Numbered from the stretch's first letter, positions 13,616-21,366 are shown. The stretch is DNA of 21,416 bases from an uncultured Novosphingobium sp. (GCA_946886365.1 CAMPIM010000065.1:1-21416), one strand, 5' to 3'. Translations and numbers: made by a program. The notes: generated by a model not told the origin, from the letters alone.

Positions 13616-16513
13616 ATGAGCTTTTTCCTCCGGCGTCCTGCCGTTTCGCTGTCCGTCATTGCGTTACTGCTTTCGGGCATTCCTGCTTCCCTGTCAGCCA
13701 GAACTGGCCCGGCCCCGGCAAAGTCGGCGTCGGCTACCAATGATAGGCAGGCGCAGGTCAGGCCGTGGCTCTATGAAAATAGCGACGTGCCTATCGATCC
13801 GGCATGGCACTTCGGCACCTTGCCCAATGGCCTTCGCTATGCCGTTCGCCGCAATGGCGTTCCGCCGGGACAGGTTTCCGTCCGCTTGCGCATGGATGTC
13901 GGCGCCCTGATGGAGCAGCCCGATGAACAGGGCTATGCGCACTTCATGGAGCATCTGACCTTTCGCGGATCGCGCCATGTGCCCGATGGCGAGTCCAAAC
14001 GAATATGGCAGCGGCTGGGCGTTACGTTCGGCAGCGACAGCAATGCGCAGACGACGCCCACCGGCACCACCTATGCGCTCGACCTTCCTCAGGCGACATC
14101 GACGAGCCTTGGCGAGAGCATGAAAATTCTCGCGGGTATGATGGTCGATCCCAACATCGTGGACAGCGCCGTTGAAGCGGAGCGGGCGGTGGTGTTGGCT
14201 GAGCGGAGGGAAGGGGACGGGCCGCAGATGCGAATCTCCGACGCAAGCCGCCGCCACTTCTTCGCTGGTCAGCTTCTGGCGGAGCGCAGTCCCATTGGCA
14301 CGGTCGCCAGCCTCAATGCTGCCACTGCCGCGCGGATGGAAGCCTTTCATCAGCGCTGGTATCGCCCGGAAAATGCAGTGATCTCGATAGCGGGCGACAT
14401 CGATCCCGCTGTAGCCGAGCAGATCATCAAGGATAATTTCGCATCATGGTCGGTGCCGGGGCAGGGGGCTGCGCTCCCGGATTTCGGTGAGCCGGATGCC
14501 AAAGCACCTGCCACCAGCGTCGCCGTTGAGCCGGGCGCGCCGACGGGCCTCACAATGGCCTGGCTCCGTCCGTGGAAGCCGCATGCCGATACCATTGTCT
14601 ATAATCAGGACAAGCTGACGGACATGCTGGCGCTGCAGATCATCAGCCGCCGCCTCGAACAAGCGGCCCGCGGCGGAGGCAGCTTCATTCAGGCAAGCGT
14701 CGATCAGCAGGATGTCAGCCGATCGGCCGATGGGACCTTCGTCACCCTGGTCCCCACCGGCGAGAATTGGGAAAAGGCCTTGGGCGATGTCCGCGCGATC
14801 ATCGAGGACGCGAAGGCGACCGCCCCGAGCCAGCTCGAAATTGACCGTGAATATGCCCAGATCGACACGGCGCTCGCCATTCAGGTCGAGAATGCCGACA
14901 CGGAAGCGGGCGCCAAGCAGGCGAGCGATCTGGTAAGCGCCGTCGATATCCGCGAAACTACCGTCAGCCCTCAGGCTGCGCTGGAGATATTCCGATCCGG
15001 CAAACCGGCGATGACGCCGCAGAAGATACTGGACTCCACGCGCCGCCTGTTTTCTGCTGGTGTGTTCCGAGCCCTTCTGATTACGGGCAAGCCGGTGCCG
15101 GGGATCGACGCCCGCCTGTCCGCTGCCCTTGCCGCGCCGGTGAAGGCTGCCACCAACGCCCGGTTGGCGGACAAGGCGATCACGATGGCGGACCTTCCCA
15201 AGCTCGGTCCTCCAGGCAAAGTGGTGTCGCGCACACAGGTCGGTTTGCCTGGCATGGAGAGCGTGACCTTCGCCAATGGTGTGAAGCTCACCCTGTTCGC
15301 CAATAATGCTGAAACGGAAAAGGTGCGGATCAACGTCCGCTTCGGCCACGGGCAGCTGGCATTTTCGCCTACGAAGGCAGCACCGGGCTGGGCCGCCAAT
15401 TATGCTTTGGTGGCTAGTGGCATCGGCAAGCTGGGTCAGCGTGAGCTGGATGACCTGACGAATGGCCGCCGCATGGGAATGGATTTCTCAATCGACGATG
15501 ATGCCTTCGAAATGCAGGCCGTCACTCGCCCGGCTGATTACCGGGATCAGTTGCAACTCTTCGCGACCAAATTGGCCGCGCCTGGCTGGGACCCCGCGCC
15601 GATCGCCCGAGTGAAGACAGGCACCGCCGTTGCTTATGACGCGATGGCACGGGCGCCGGATTCTGTGCTGGCACGCGATCTCAACTGGTTGTTGCATGAC
15701 AAAGACGTTCGGTTTCGCACCCCTTCACGAAATGAGATAGAGGCGCTGACCCCGCAGGCGTTTCGCTCCACCTGGGAGCCGCTGCTGGCTTCTGGACCGA
15801 TTGAAGTGCAGATTTTTGGGCAGGTGAAGCCCGAAGAGGCGATCGAGGCGGTGGCAGCCACCTTCGGGGCGATGCCCGCAAGGGCCGACGTCTCGGTTCC
15901 GCCTGTGAACAAGCAGATGCGCTTCCCCGCTCATGTCGCGACGCCGATTATCCTGCGGCACAAGGGCGACAAGGAGCAAGCCGCGGCGGTCATGGCGTGG
16001 CCGACGGCAGGTGGATTTGCGCTCACGAAGGAAGCGCGGCAGCTCGAAATTCTCACGCAAATCTTCAATGACCGCCTGTTCGACCGGCTCAGGTCGACGG
16101 AAGGGGCCGCCTATTCGCCGAGTGTCCAGAATAATTGGCCATTTTCCTACGAAAGCGGCGGCTACATTCTGGTGACCAGTCAGGTGCGTCCCGATCGCAT
16201 CAATTATTTCTACGGCGTCGTTAAGGATACGGCGGCTGACCTCGCCAAAAATCCGGTCAGCGAGGATGAGCTTCAGCGCGCTGTCGCGCCAATGCGCCAG
16301 CTGCTGATGCGGGCGAGCACAGGCAATGCCTTTTGGATGAACCAGATGGAGGGCGCGACCCAGAACCCACAATATGTGCAGGCCATGCAGACCATGGCGA
16401 AGGACATGCTGTCAGTGACTCCCGATCAGCTTCAGGCGCTTGCCGCCAAATATCTGGTTCCGGGGAAGAGCTGGTCAGCTGTGGTGCTGCCAGAGGGGGT
16501 GGAGGCTCGCTGA
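13616..16513 (+). CDS. Exported M16-family zinc metallopeptidase (two M16 domains)
   Basis: A 965-residue peptidase of the pitrilysin/insulinase family. The N terminus (MSFFLRRP, then a hydrophobic run and SARTGPA) is a signal peptide, so it acts in the periplasm or envelope. The inverted zinc motif H109-F-M-E112-H113 is present, and the third ligand is E189, 75 residues further, within the family's range. A second, catalytically empty M16 half covers about residues 540-960, where HxxEH is absent, as usual. This is the PqqL-like single-chain form common in Sphingomonadales; its substrate is unknown. The open frame extends 21 bases upstream to a TTG at 13595, but the ATG at 13616 gives a proper signal peptide. 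The ribosome site is weak. It precedes ogt by 90 bases on the same strand. Confidence 0.92.
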   Translation: MSFFLRRPAVSLSVIALLLSGIPASLSARTGPAPAKSASATNDRQAQVRPWLYENSDVPIDPAWHFGTLPNGLRYAVRRNGVPPGQVSVRLRMDVGALMEQPDEQGYAHFMEHLTFRGSRHVPDGESKRIWQRLGVTFGSDSNAQTTPTGTTYALDLPQATSTSLGESMKILAGMMVDPNIVDSAVEAERAVVLAERREGDGPQMRISDASRRHFFAGQLLAERSPIGTVASLNAATAARMEAFHQRWYRPENAVISIAGDIDPAVAEQIIKDNFASWSVPGQGAALPDFGEPDAKAPATSVAVEPGAPTGLTMAWLRPWKPHADTIVYNQDKLTDMLALQIISRRLEQAARGGGSFIQASVDQQDVSRSADGTFVTLVPTGENWEKALGDVRAIIEDAKATAPSQLEIDREYAQIDTALAIQVENADTEAGAKQASDLVSAVDIRETTVSPQAALEIFRSGKPAMTPQKILDSTRRLFSAGVFRALLITGKPVPGIDARLSAALAAPVKAATNARLADKAITMADLPKLGPPGKVVSRTQVGLPGMESVTFANGVKLTLFANNAETEKVRINVRFGHGQLAFSPTKAAPGWAANYALVASGIGKLGQRELDDLTNGRRMGMDFSIDDDAFEMQAVTRPADYRDQLQLFATKLAAPGWDPAPIARVKTGTAVAYDAMARAPDSVLARDLNWLLHDKDVRFRTPSRNEIEALTPQAFRSTWEPLLASGPIEVQIFGQVKPEEAIEAVAATFGAMPARADVSVPPVNKQMRFPAHVATPIILRHKGDKEQAAAVMAWPTAGGFALTKEARQLEILTQIFNDRLFDRLRSTEGAAYSPSVQNNWPFSYESGGYILVTSQVRPDRINYFYGVVKDTAADLAKNPVSEDELQRAVAPMRQLLMRASTGNAFWMNQMEGATQNPQYVQAMQTMAKDMLSVTPDQLQALAAKYLVPGKSWSAVVLPEGVEAR

Positions 16514-16603
16514 CGGCACGTCGTTTTTGAAGGCAAGCGGCAGGAAGCGAACATCGCGAAGGCGCATTATTCTTCAGCCTTTCCGAAGTTGGAAGGATAG
16601 GTC

Positions 16604-17167
16604 GTGACATTCGCCTTTGATATATTCCCGTCGCCGGTGGGCGATCTTACCATGGTCGCCAGCGGCGGGGGTTTGGCTGCCCTGTTATGGGAAAATGACG
16701 ATCCCGTGCGCGTACGGGTGAGACCTGAGGCGAAGACCCCGGATCACCCACTGCTCCAGGAAACGTCGAAGCAATTGCGCGCCTATTTTTCAGGCAATCT
16801 CATCCGCTTCGACCTTCCGCTGGATTTTCAGGGGACGGATTTTCAGAAGCAGGTCTGGGCGGCCCTGCTTCGCATTCCGTTCGGGCAAGTGCGCAGCTAT
16901 GGTCAGGTGGCGGCGGATATCGGCCGTCCCTCAGCCTCCCGCGCGGTCGGCGCCGCTAACGGCCGCAATCCGCTATCCATTATCGCGCCCTGCCACAGGG
17001 TGATCGGATCGGCGGGCGCGCTGACCGGCTTCGCTGGCGGGTTGGAAGCCAAGCGATACCTGCTGGATCATGAGCAGGCTGTGCTGCGGACCGCAAGAGA
17101 ATGGTGCACCCAAGTGGATTCGAACCACTGGCCTTTGCCTTCGGAGGGCAACGCTCTATCCAGCTGA
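16604..17167 (+). CDS. ogt: Methylated-DNA--[protein]-cysteine S-methyltransferase
   Basis: Suicide DNA-repair protein that moves a methyl group from O6-methylguanine to its own cysteine. The active-site PCHRV has C130 as acceptor, preceded by the helix-turn-helix/arginine-finger part [31 protein letters not shown] short N-terminal domain (1-75) makes it the Ogt form, without an Ada domain. It starts at GTG 16604 with AGGA about eight bases upstream. The family core ends around residue 163. No stop occurs there, and the last 21 residues (167-187) are read from the antisense strand of the tRNA-Arg gene, giving the typical tRNA-antisense peptide [14 protein letters not shown]. The tail is therefore probably without function. 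Confidence 0.95.
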   Translation: MTFAFDIFPSPVGDLTMVASGGGLAALLWENDDPVRVRVRPEAKTPDHPLLQETSKQLRAYFSGNLIRFDLPLDFQGTDFQKQVWAALLRIPFGQVRSYGQVAADIGRPSASRAVGAANGRNPLSIIAPCHRVIGSAGALTGFAGGLEAKRYLLDHEQAVLRTAREWCTQVDSNHWPLPSEGNALSS

Positions 17168-17178
17168 GCTATGGGTGC
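17102..17178 (-). tRNA. tRNA-Arg(CCG)
   Basis: A full cloverleaf is visible on the minus strand: acceptor GCACCCA (17172-17178) pairs with TGGGTGC (17106-17112), discriminator A, and encoded CCA (17102-17104). The D arm is GCTC...GAGC. The anticodon stem TTGCC/GGCAA encloses the loop CTCCGAA with anticodon CCG at 17142-17144, and the T arm AGTGG-TTCGAAT-CCACT is intact. It reads the arginine codon CGG. It overlaps the 3' end of ogt on the other strand, and lies 73 bases downstream of the small exported protein gene. Confidence 0.97.
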
Positions 17179-17251
17179 GTGTCGCTTGGTGCGAAGCGCC
17201 GCTTAGCAAAGCGCAACTGCCGACGCCAGCACCAAAATCGCGACGCGCCGA

Positions 17252-17638
17252 CTATTTGATCTTCTTCATGGGCTGGAACTTGCCGAGCCCGCAACTGGCA
17301 CCGCGCATCAGATCAGGCGAATTGTACAGAACCGTGATGATATCCACGGAGCAGAGCTGCGACAGGCTCGTCTTGTACATGAAACGCTTTTCGAAACCCA
17401 GGCTTGGGCAGCTGTTCGGCAGTGTGTTCCGGTACACCTTATTGCCGTTCAGAATGAAATCGATCGTTCGATCATCACGGACATCGGTCTGGCGGATCGA
17501 ATTTATCTGGACGCAATCAACGGGCTTGCCGACTGCGACCAGATTGTCGGGCCGCGTCTTGGCCGTTGCCGGGGCAACCAGGGACATGAGCGCCACGGCG
17601 ACACCCAGACGAAGCGCCGGGGAAACTGGGACGAACAT
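17252..17638 (-). CDS. Small exported protein of unknown function (DUF6491-like)
   Basis: A 128-residue protein with a signal peptide (hydrophobic 10-24, cleavage probably after ATA-27). The mature part has cysteines in a pattern ([32 protein letters not shown]) that suggests disulfide bonds in the periplasm. The DCVxINxIRxTxVxDDRTIDF...[15 protein letters not shown] pattern recalls the DUF6491 family, frequent in Sphingomonadales; I cannot confirm this without a search, and no function is known. The start is supported by AAGGAGA seven bases upstream (17646-17652). A small dyad, CGTCAT-CGA-ATGACG (17672-17686), lies in its upstream region. Confidence 0.8.
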   Translation of the reverse strand: MFVPVSPALRLGVAVALMSLVAPATAKTRPDNLVAVGKPVDCVQINSIRQTDVRDDRTIDFILNGNKVYRNTLPNSCPSLGFEKRFMYKTSLSQLCSVDIITVLYNSPDLMRGASCGLGKFQPMKKIK

Positions 17639-17741
17639 GATTATCTCTCCTTATTGTCGTCACGGGTAACACGTCATCGAATGACGCGTTCCGTCTTTGC
17701 CCTAGCACAGCTTGACTGAACCGCATGATAATGGCGGGCGC

Positions 17742-18401
17742 TCAGGTGATCGGCGTGCCTCCTTTGGGAGCAGGGGTCTTCGGCTTGTAGCGGCAGAGGT
17801 CGGCGACGATGCAGCGCCAGCATTCCGGCCGCCGGGCCTTGCACACATAGCGGCCATGAAGGATGAGCCAATGGTGGGCATCGCGCCGGAACGGGCCGGG
17901 GACGCGCTTCTCCAGCTTTTGTTCGACCGCTAGCGGTGTCTTGCCGGGCGCGAGGCCCGTGCGATTGCCGACACGGAAAATATGGGTATCGACGGCGAAA
18001 GTCTCATGCCCGAAGGCCGTGTTCATCACCACATTCGCCGTTTTTCTGCCTACGCCGGGCAGCGTGGTGAGTATGTCACGATCCTGCGGGACTTCGCCGC
18101 CAAAATCGCGCACCAATATTTCGGACAGGGCGATGACATTCTTCGCCTTGGCATTGAACAGGCCGATCGTCTTGATGTGCTGCTTCAAGCCCTCTTCGCC
18201 AAGCTCCACCATCTCGGCGGGCGTTTTTACCTGCATGAAAAGCGCGCGCGTGGCCTTGTTGACGCCGACATCGGTTGCCTGAGCGGACAGAACGACCGCG
18301 ACCAGAAGCTGATAGTCGTTTCCATATTCCAGTTCCGTTCGCGGCGCCGGATTGGCTTCTGCGAGGCGGCTGAAGAAATCGAAGATCTGCGCCTTGTTCA
18401 T
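17742..18401 (-). CDS. nth: Endonuclease III (DNA glycosylase/AP lyase)
   Basis: Base-excision repair enzyme that removes oxidised pyrimidines and cleaves the abasic site. The 219-residue protein has the helix-hairpin-helix LPGVGRKTANVV with catalytic K120, and D138 in VDTHIFRV. The 4Fe-4S cluster cysteines are C187-x6-C194-x2-C197-x5-C203. All these positions match E. coli Nth numbering exactly, so the start is secure. It follows dapB by seven bases and is probably co-transcribed with it. Confidence 0.97.
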   Translation of the reverse strand: MNKAQIFDFFSRLAEANPAPRTELEYGNDYQLLVAVVLSAQATDVGVNKATRALFMQVKTPAEMVELGEEGLKQHIKTIGLFNAKAKNVIALSEILVRDFGGEVPQDRDILTTLPGVGRKTANVVMNTAFGHETFAVDTHIFRVGNRTGLAPGKTPLAVEQKLEKRVPGPFRRDAHHWLILHGRYVCKARRPECWRCIVADLCRYKPKTPAPKGGTPIT

Positions 18402-18408
18402 CGCAGGG

Positions 18409-19173
18409 TCAAAGGCCCAGCACTGCCTTCATGTCATAGCGCCCGGCAGGCTGGCCGATCAGCCAGGCCGCACCCTTTACGGCGCCGCGTGCGAAGATGA
18501 CGCGGCTTTCGGCGCGATGGCTGAGTTCAATGCGCTCGCCATCGGTGGCGAAGATCACCTGATGATCGCCCGCAACCGACCCGCCCCGCAACGCTGCGAA
18601 CCCGATCGCACCCTGAGCCCGCGCGCCGGTAATGCCGTCGCGGCCCCTTTCGCTGTTGCTGGAAAGCTCGATGGCTCGGCCACGTGCTGCCGCCTCACCC
18701 AACAGAAGCGCGGTGCCCGAAGGCGCATCAACCTTGTGCCGATGATGCATCTCGACGATTTCGATATCCCAATCATCCCCGAGCCGGGCGGCAGCCTGTT
18801 CGACCAACGCCGACAACAGGTTTACGCCCAGAGAGGTGTTGCCCGTCTGGAGCACGGGGATCATCCGGGCCGCCCCATCGATCAGATTGTGATGAACCTG
18901 CTCGAGGCCGGTGGTGCCGATGAGGATCGGCTTCTTCGCCGCGACGCACGCATCCAGATGGGAGGAAAGAGCAGCCGGAACCGAAAAGTCGATCAGCACA
19001 TCACTCCGTTCGGCCAGCGCCAGCGGATCGGATGTGATCGCAAGTCCCGGCAGAAGCTCTCCACTGCCTTCGCGATCGGTACCGCCACTGACGTTCAGCC
19101 CTGCTTCGATCGCGACCTGGGCGATCGTGCGTCCCATGCGGCCCGCTGCTCCAAAAAGTCCGATCTTCGTCAT
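18409..19173 (-). CDS. dapB: 4-hydroxy-tetrahydrodipicolinate reductase
   Basis: NAD(P)H-dependent reductase of the diaminopimelate/lysine pathway, supplying peptidoglycan and lysine. The 254-residue protein has the nucleotide-binding GAAGRMG at 8-14, GTTGL at 86-90, the substrate motif HHRHK at 143-147 followed by DAPSGTA, and GFAALRGG near the C terminus. It is slightly shorter than E. coli DapB (273), without loss of motifs. It is divergent from the sirtuin gene across 104 bases, and nth follows in the same direction. Confidence 0.97.
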   Translation of the reverse strand: MTKIGLFGAAGRMGRTIAQVAIEAGLNVSGGTDREGSGELLPGLAITSDPLALAERSDVLIDFSVPAALSSHLDACVAAKKPILIGTTGLEQVHHNLIDGAARMIPVLQTGNTSLGVNLLSALVEQAAARLGDDWDIEIVEMHHRHKVDAPSGTALLLGEAAARGRAIELSSNSERGRDGITGARAQGAIGFAALRGGSVAGDHQVIFATDGERIELSHRAESRVIFARGAVKGAAWLIGQPAGRYDMKAVLGL

Positions 19174-19224
19174 GATGGTGCTTGTCCCCGGAAATCCGCC
19201 CGTCCGATGCCAGAATGACCCCGA

Positions 19225-19277
19225 CTTGTCATCTGGAAGCTGTAGCTTTTGGATTGAGCAGCAGACATGATGACAAG
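19225..19277. promoter_or_regulatory. Inverted repeat in the dapB/sirtuin divergent region
   Basis: CTTGTCATC (19225-19233) and GATGACAAG (19269-19277) are perfect 9-bp inverted arms 35 bases apart. The right arm ends one base before the sirtuin ATG. The left arm contains TTGTCA (19226-19231), a good -35 hexamer, with a weak -10 candidate TTGGAT 17 bases on (19249-19254). It could bind a regulator acting on both genes, or fold in a leader RNA. No known motif is recognised. Confidence 0.4.
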
Positions 19278-19976
19278 ATGGACGACATCTTCAACATCGT
19301 CATTCTGACGGGCGCGGGAATCTCTGCCGAAAGCGGCCTTGCGACATTTCGGGGGCCTGATGGCTTGTGGGAAGGTCATCATGTGGAGGATGTCTGCACG
19401 CCAGAGGCGCTTGAGCGCAATGCGGCACTGGTGCATCGCTTCTATGACGAACGGCGCGCAAAGCTGCATGAAGTTCAACCGAATCCGGCGCATCAGGCTT
19501 TGGCAGCCTTGGACGCGAATTGGCGAGGCGAGCTGCTAATTGTCACGCAGAATGTCGATGATCTTCACGAGAGGGCAGGTACTCGTCGCCTGATACACAT
19601 GCACGGCGAACTTCGATCGGCCCTCTGCGCCGCTTGTGGCAAGGCGGTGCCTTGGTCTGATCCCTTGCCGCCGGGCGCGCCGTGCGGCGCGTGCCGCAGT
19701 GCGAGCCTGCGTCCGGACATCGTGTTCTTCGGTGAAATGCCGTACCAGATGGAGGTGATCGACGCAGCGCTGCGCCGGGCCGACCTATTCGTGTCGATCG
19801 GCACCTCCGGCGCGGTCTATCCGGCCGCAAGTTTTGTCCAGACGGCGCGGCATGCAGGCGCCCGGACGTTGGAGTTGAATCTGGAGCCCTCGGCGGGCAG
19901 CTTCTATTTCGAAGAAACTCGCATCGGTCTGGCCAGCGATCTCGTGCCTGATCTGGTACGGGAATTACTGGCCTAG
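19278..19976 (+). CDS. cobB: NAD-dependent protein deacylase, sirtuin (CobB type)
   Basis: Sir2-family enzyme that removes acetyl or acyl groups from lysines using NAD+. From the ATG at 19278 the protein has 232 residues: NAD-binding GAGISAESG at 12-20, TQNVDDLH at 90-97, catalytic H109 in HMHG, zinc cysteines C117/C120 and C136/C139, and GTSGAVYPA at 175-183. Y56-x2-R59 matches the Tyr-x-x-Arg signature of class III sirtuins (SIRT5, E. coli CobB), which predicts desuccinylase as well as deacetylase activity. The open frame continues upstream to a TTG at 19182, but those residues are unlike the family. The ribosome site is weak. It ends 24 bases before the convergent fecR-like gene. Confidence 0.94.
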   Translation: MDDIFNIVILTGAGISAESGLATFRGPDGLWEGHHVEDVCTPEALERNAALVHRFYDERRAKLHEVQPNPAHQALAALDANWRGELLIVTQNVDDLHERAGTRRLIHMHGELRSALCAACGKAVPWSDPLPPGAPCGACRSASLRPDIVFFGEMPYQMEVIDAALRRADLFVSIGTSGAVYPAASFVQTARHAGARTLELNLEPSAGSFYFEETRIGLASDLVPDLVRELLA

Positions 19977-19999
19977 ATTCCGCCAGTGATGCCTCGGCG

Positions 20000-20395
20000 T
20001 CAGGCGGAGCGAAAGCGGAGCTCTCCGATTCGCGTTTCCTGATGATCGGCGTCATCGACTGTACGGACCGAGAAGATGGCGGCGATGATAAACAGGATTA
20101 CGGCAACTCCAGCCGCGATCATGATATTGCGCGACAAGCGGCGCTGCGGCTCGCTAGCGATGAGCGCGATAGTCGGCAAATCGTTGTCAGGCGTCGCGCT
20201 CTTCAGCACTTCAGCGGATTCCCAGGCCGCCTCCGCCCGTGCGTAAGCTATTGCGTGCTGCGGGTCCGCTTCGATCCACGCGGAAAGTTCCGCCTCATCC
20301 CTGACAGTCGGGTCGGTGTTAAGCTTTACCAGCAGACGCGCGGCTTCCGCCTCGATTTCGTTCCTGCTGCTTGACCCTCGTCCCGACGCTTGCAC
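20000..20395 (-). CDS. Truncated FecR-like anti-sigma protein
   Basis: 131 residues with an N-terminal DUF4880/FecR_N-type region (about 14-62: AARLLVKLNTD, AELSAWIEADPQHAIAYARAEAAWE), which in FecR contacts the sigma factor. One membrane helix (91-109) and about 20 further residues follow. The end, HQETRIGELRFRSA, stops where full FecR proteins (about 320 residues) enter the periplasmic FecR domain with a TxxGExRxVxLxDGS block. That domain and the signal-receiving C terminus are missing, and no remnant is found in the 23 bases before the sirtuin stop codon. It starts at GTG 20393-20395 within the sigma gene (77-bp overlap); the start is uncertain. It could be a decayed gene or a minimal membrane anti-sigma/pro-sigma factor. 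Confidence 0.75.
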   Translation of the reverse strand: MQASGRGSSSRNEIEAEAARLLVKLNTDPTVRDEAELSAWIEADPQHAIAYARAEAAWESAEVLKSATPDNDLPTIALIASEPQRRLSRNIMIAAGVAVILFIIAAIFSVRTVDDADHQETRIGELRFRSA

Positions 20396-20918
20396 GTTCG
20401 AAATCCGTTTCCTGACGTTCCGACCATGCCCGCATAACTATCGCGATGGCTTTGGCCAGATGTTTTTCAACCGTAGAAACGGACAAGGACATTTCTGCCG
20501 CTATTTCGATCATCGATCTTTCATGGATACGGCGCAGGACAAATACCCTCCGGCATTGCGGCGGAAGCGTTTCGACGATCGCTTCGATCTGCCGCAGGGC
20601 CTCGCGAGCATGAAGTTGAGCCTCGACACTGTTTTCGGCTTGCAGCAGTTCCAGGTCAGCGATCGTTTCGAAGCTGACCACCTTGTCGCGGCGGGCATTG
20701 TCGATGATCAGATTGCGGGCGATCGTGAACAGATAGGCGCGGCCTGTCGTCACATTGTTCCAATTGTCCGTGGCATAGGCACGGGCCATGACCTCGGCAA
20801 CCATGTCGTCAAGCTCCAGGAAGGAAGGCAAAATCCTCCGAAGCCGACCCCGAAGTGCGGCCTCCTGTGGTAATATAACTGCCTTGAACCAATCTAATTT
20901 GGCGCGAACCCGATGCAC
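20319..20918 (-). CDS. ECF sigma factor, FecI-like
   Basis: A 199-residue extracytoplasmic-function sigma factor. Region 2 spans about 15-82 (LDDMVAEVMARAYA, AYLFTIARNLIIDNARR) and region 4 about 110-163 (LPPQCRRVFVLRRIHERSMIEIAAEMSLSVSTVEKHLAKAI), the latter carrying the helix-turn-helix that reads the -35 element. The LPPQCRxVFxLRR and STVEKHL features are typical of FecI-group factors. The C-terminal 30 residues beyond region 4 are encoded in the overlap with the fecR-like gene and are probably a by-product of it. It starts at GTG with AAGGGGG five bases upstream. No TonB-dependent receptor or siderophore gene adjoins it, unlike the classical fec layout. Confidence 0.92.
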   Translation of the reverse strand: MHRVRAKLDWFKAVILPQEAALRGRLRRILPSFLELDDMVAEVMARAYATDNWNNVTTGRAYLFTIARNLIIDNARRDKVVSFETIADLELLQAENSVEAQLHAREALRQIEAIVETLPPQCRRVFVLRRIHERSMIEIAAEMSLSVSTVEKHLAKAIAIVMRAWSERQETDFERASVGTRVKQQERNRGGSRASAGKA

Positions 20919-21057
20919 GATGACCCCCTTGATGTCAGCCGCGCCTCTCCCGCTTTTCTTCTATCCGTCGTGGTTCAATCATGCTTGCAAGGGCCTGTCC
21001 AGCATGGGAGAGGGAGAAAATTTCTCGCTACTGCAAGTATAGACGCTGCTGATACAC
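20919..21057. promoter_or_regulatory. Spacer upstream of the ECF sigma gene
   Basis: 139 bases between the proline-rich gene and the sigma gene, both on the minus strand. A short dyad GAGAAA-A-TTTCTC lies near 21013-21025. I find no clear promoter and no gene; it presumably holds the sigma gene promoter. Confidence 0.3.
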
Positions 21058-21249
21058 TCAATCTGGCGGCAATTCCGGGATGGACCGATCCGGCTGGTCA
21101 AAATCAGGCTGCGTCGGCACGAATTCGGGCGGTTCGCCCGCAGGAGTTTCATCAGGGGTAGAGGGGGGAGGCGACTCCGGGGGTGACTGCGGCTGAATCG
21201 TGTCAGGCGGGGGTACGCCGATCGGTTCCGGATCAGGCTGAGTGGCCAT
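21058..21249 (-). CDS. Small acidic proline-rich protein
   Basis: A 63-residue protein with 22 prolines, many Asp/Glu, one Arg and no Lys, and no hydrophobic segment or cysteine. It is probably disordered. The start is well supported by AAGGAGA five bases before the ATG, better than for most genes here, so it is probably really translated. No function is recognised. Proline-rich small proteins of this kind are, to my recollection, present in sphingomonad genomes. It lies upstream of the sigma gene on the same strand, and divergent from tRNA-Leu. Confidence 0.65.
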   Translation of the reverse strand: MATQPDPEPIGVPPPDTIQPQSPPESPPPSTPDETPAGEPPEFVPTQPDFDQPDRSIPELPPD

Positions 21250-21298
21250 GTTTCTCTCCTTGTTTAAACGTTACGCCTGAGGCCCTGCGTGAGTTCCG

Positions 21299-21323
21299 GG
21301 CAAGTTATCCACAATTGCTTGCC
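21299..21323. promoter_or_regulatory. DnaA-box sequence inside a small inverted repeat
   Basis: TTATCCACA (21305-21313) equals the strong E. coli DnaA-box consensus. It sits in the loop of GGCAAG (21299-21304) / CTTGCC (21318-21323). The rest of the 117-base spacer between the proline-rich gene and tRNA-Leu holds nothing else clear, and no cluster of boxes is present, so an origin is not indicated. Confidence 0.4.
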
Positions 21324-21366
21324 TCCCCGGATGCTTTTCTCTATGCCGCGCCGACCGGCGGCCGAT

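Noticed and set aside
14444..15349. A 301-codon open frame antisense to the M16 peptidase gene
   Set aside because: The M16 frame is intact across this region with signal peptide and motifs; the antisense frame shows no family features.
17102..17178. tRNA-Arg as an integration site for a mobile element
   Set aside because: The tRNA is intact, no integrase or duplicated 3' tRNA fragment is visible nearby, and neighbours are chromosomal housekeeping genes.
17070..17669. A plus-strand frame of 199 codons containing [19 protein letters not shown]
   Set aside because: This is the well-known mistranslation of an antisense tRNA; the frame also runs antisense through the small exported protein gene.
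21305..21313. Replication origin suggested by the DnaA box
   Set aside because: Only one box is seen, there is no AT-rich unwinding region and no origin-associated gene (dnaA, dnaN, hemE, gidA) in the window.
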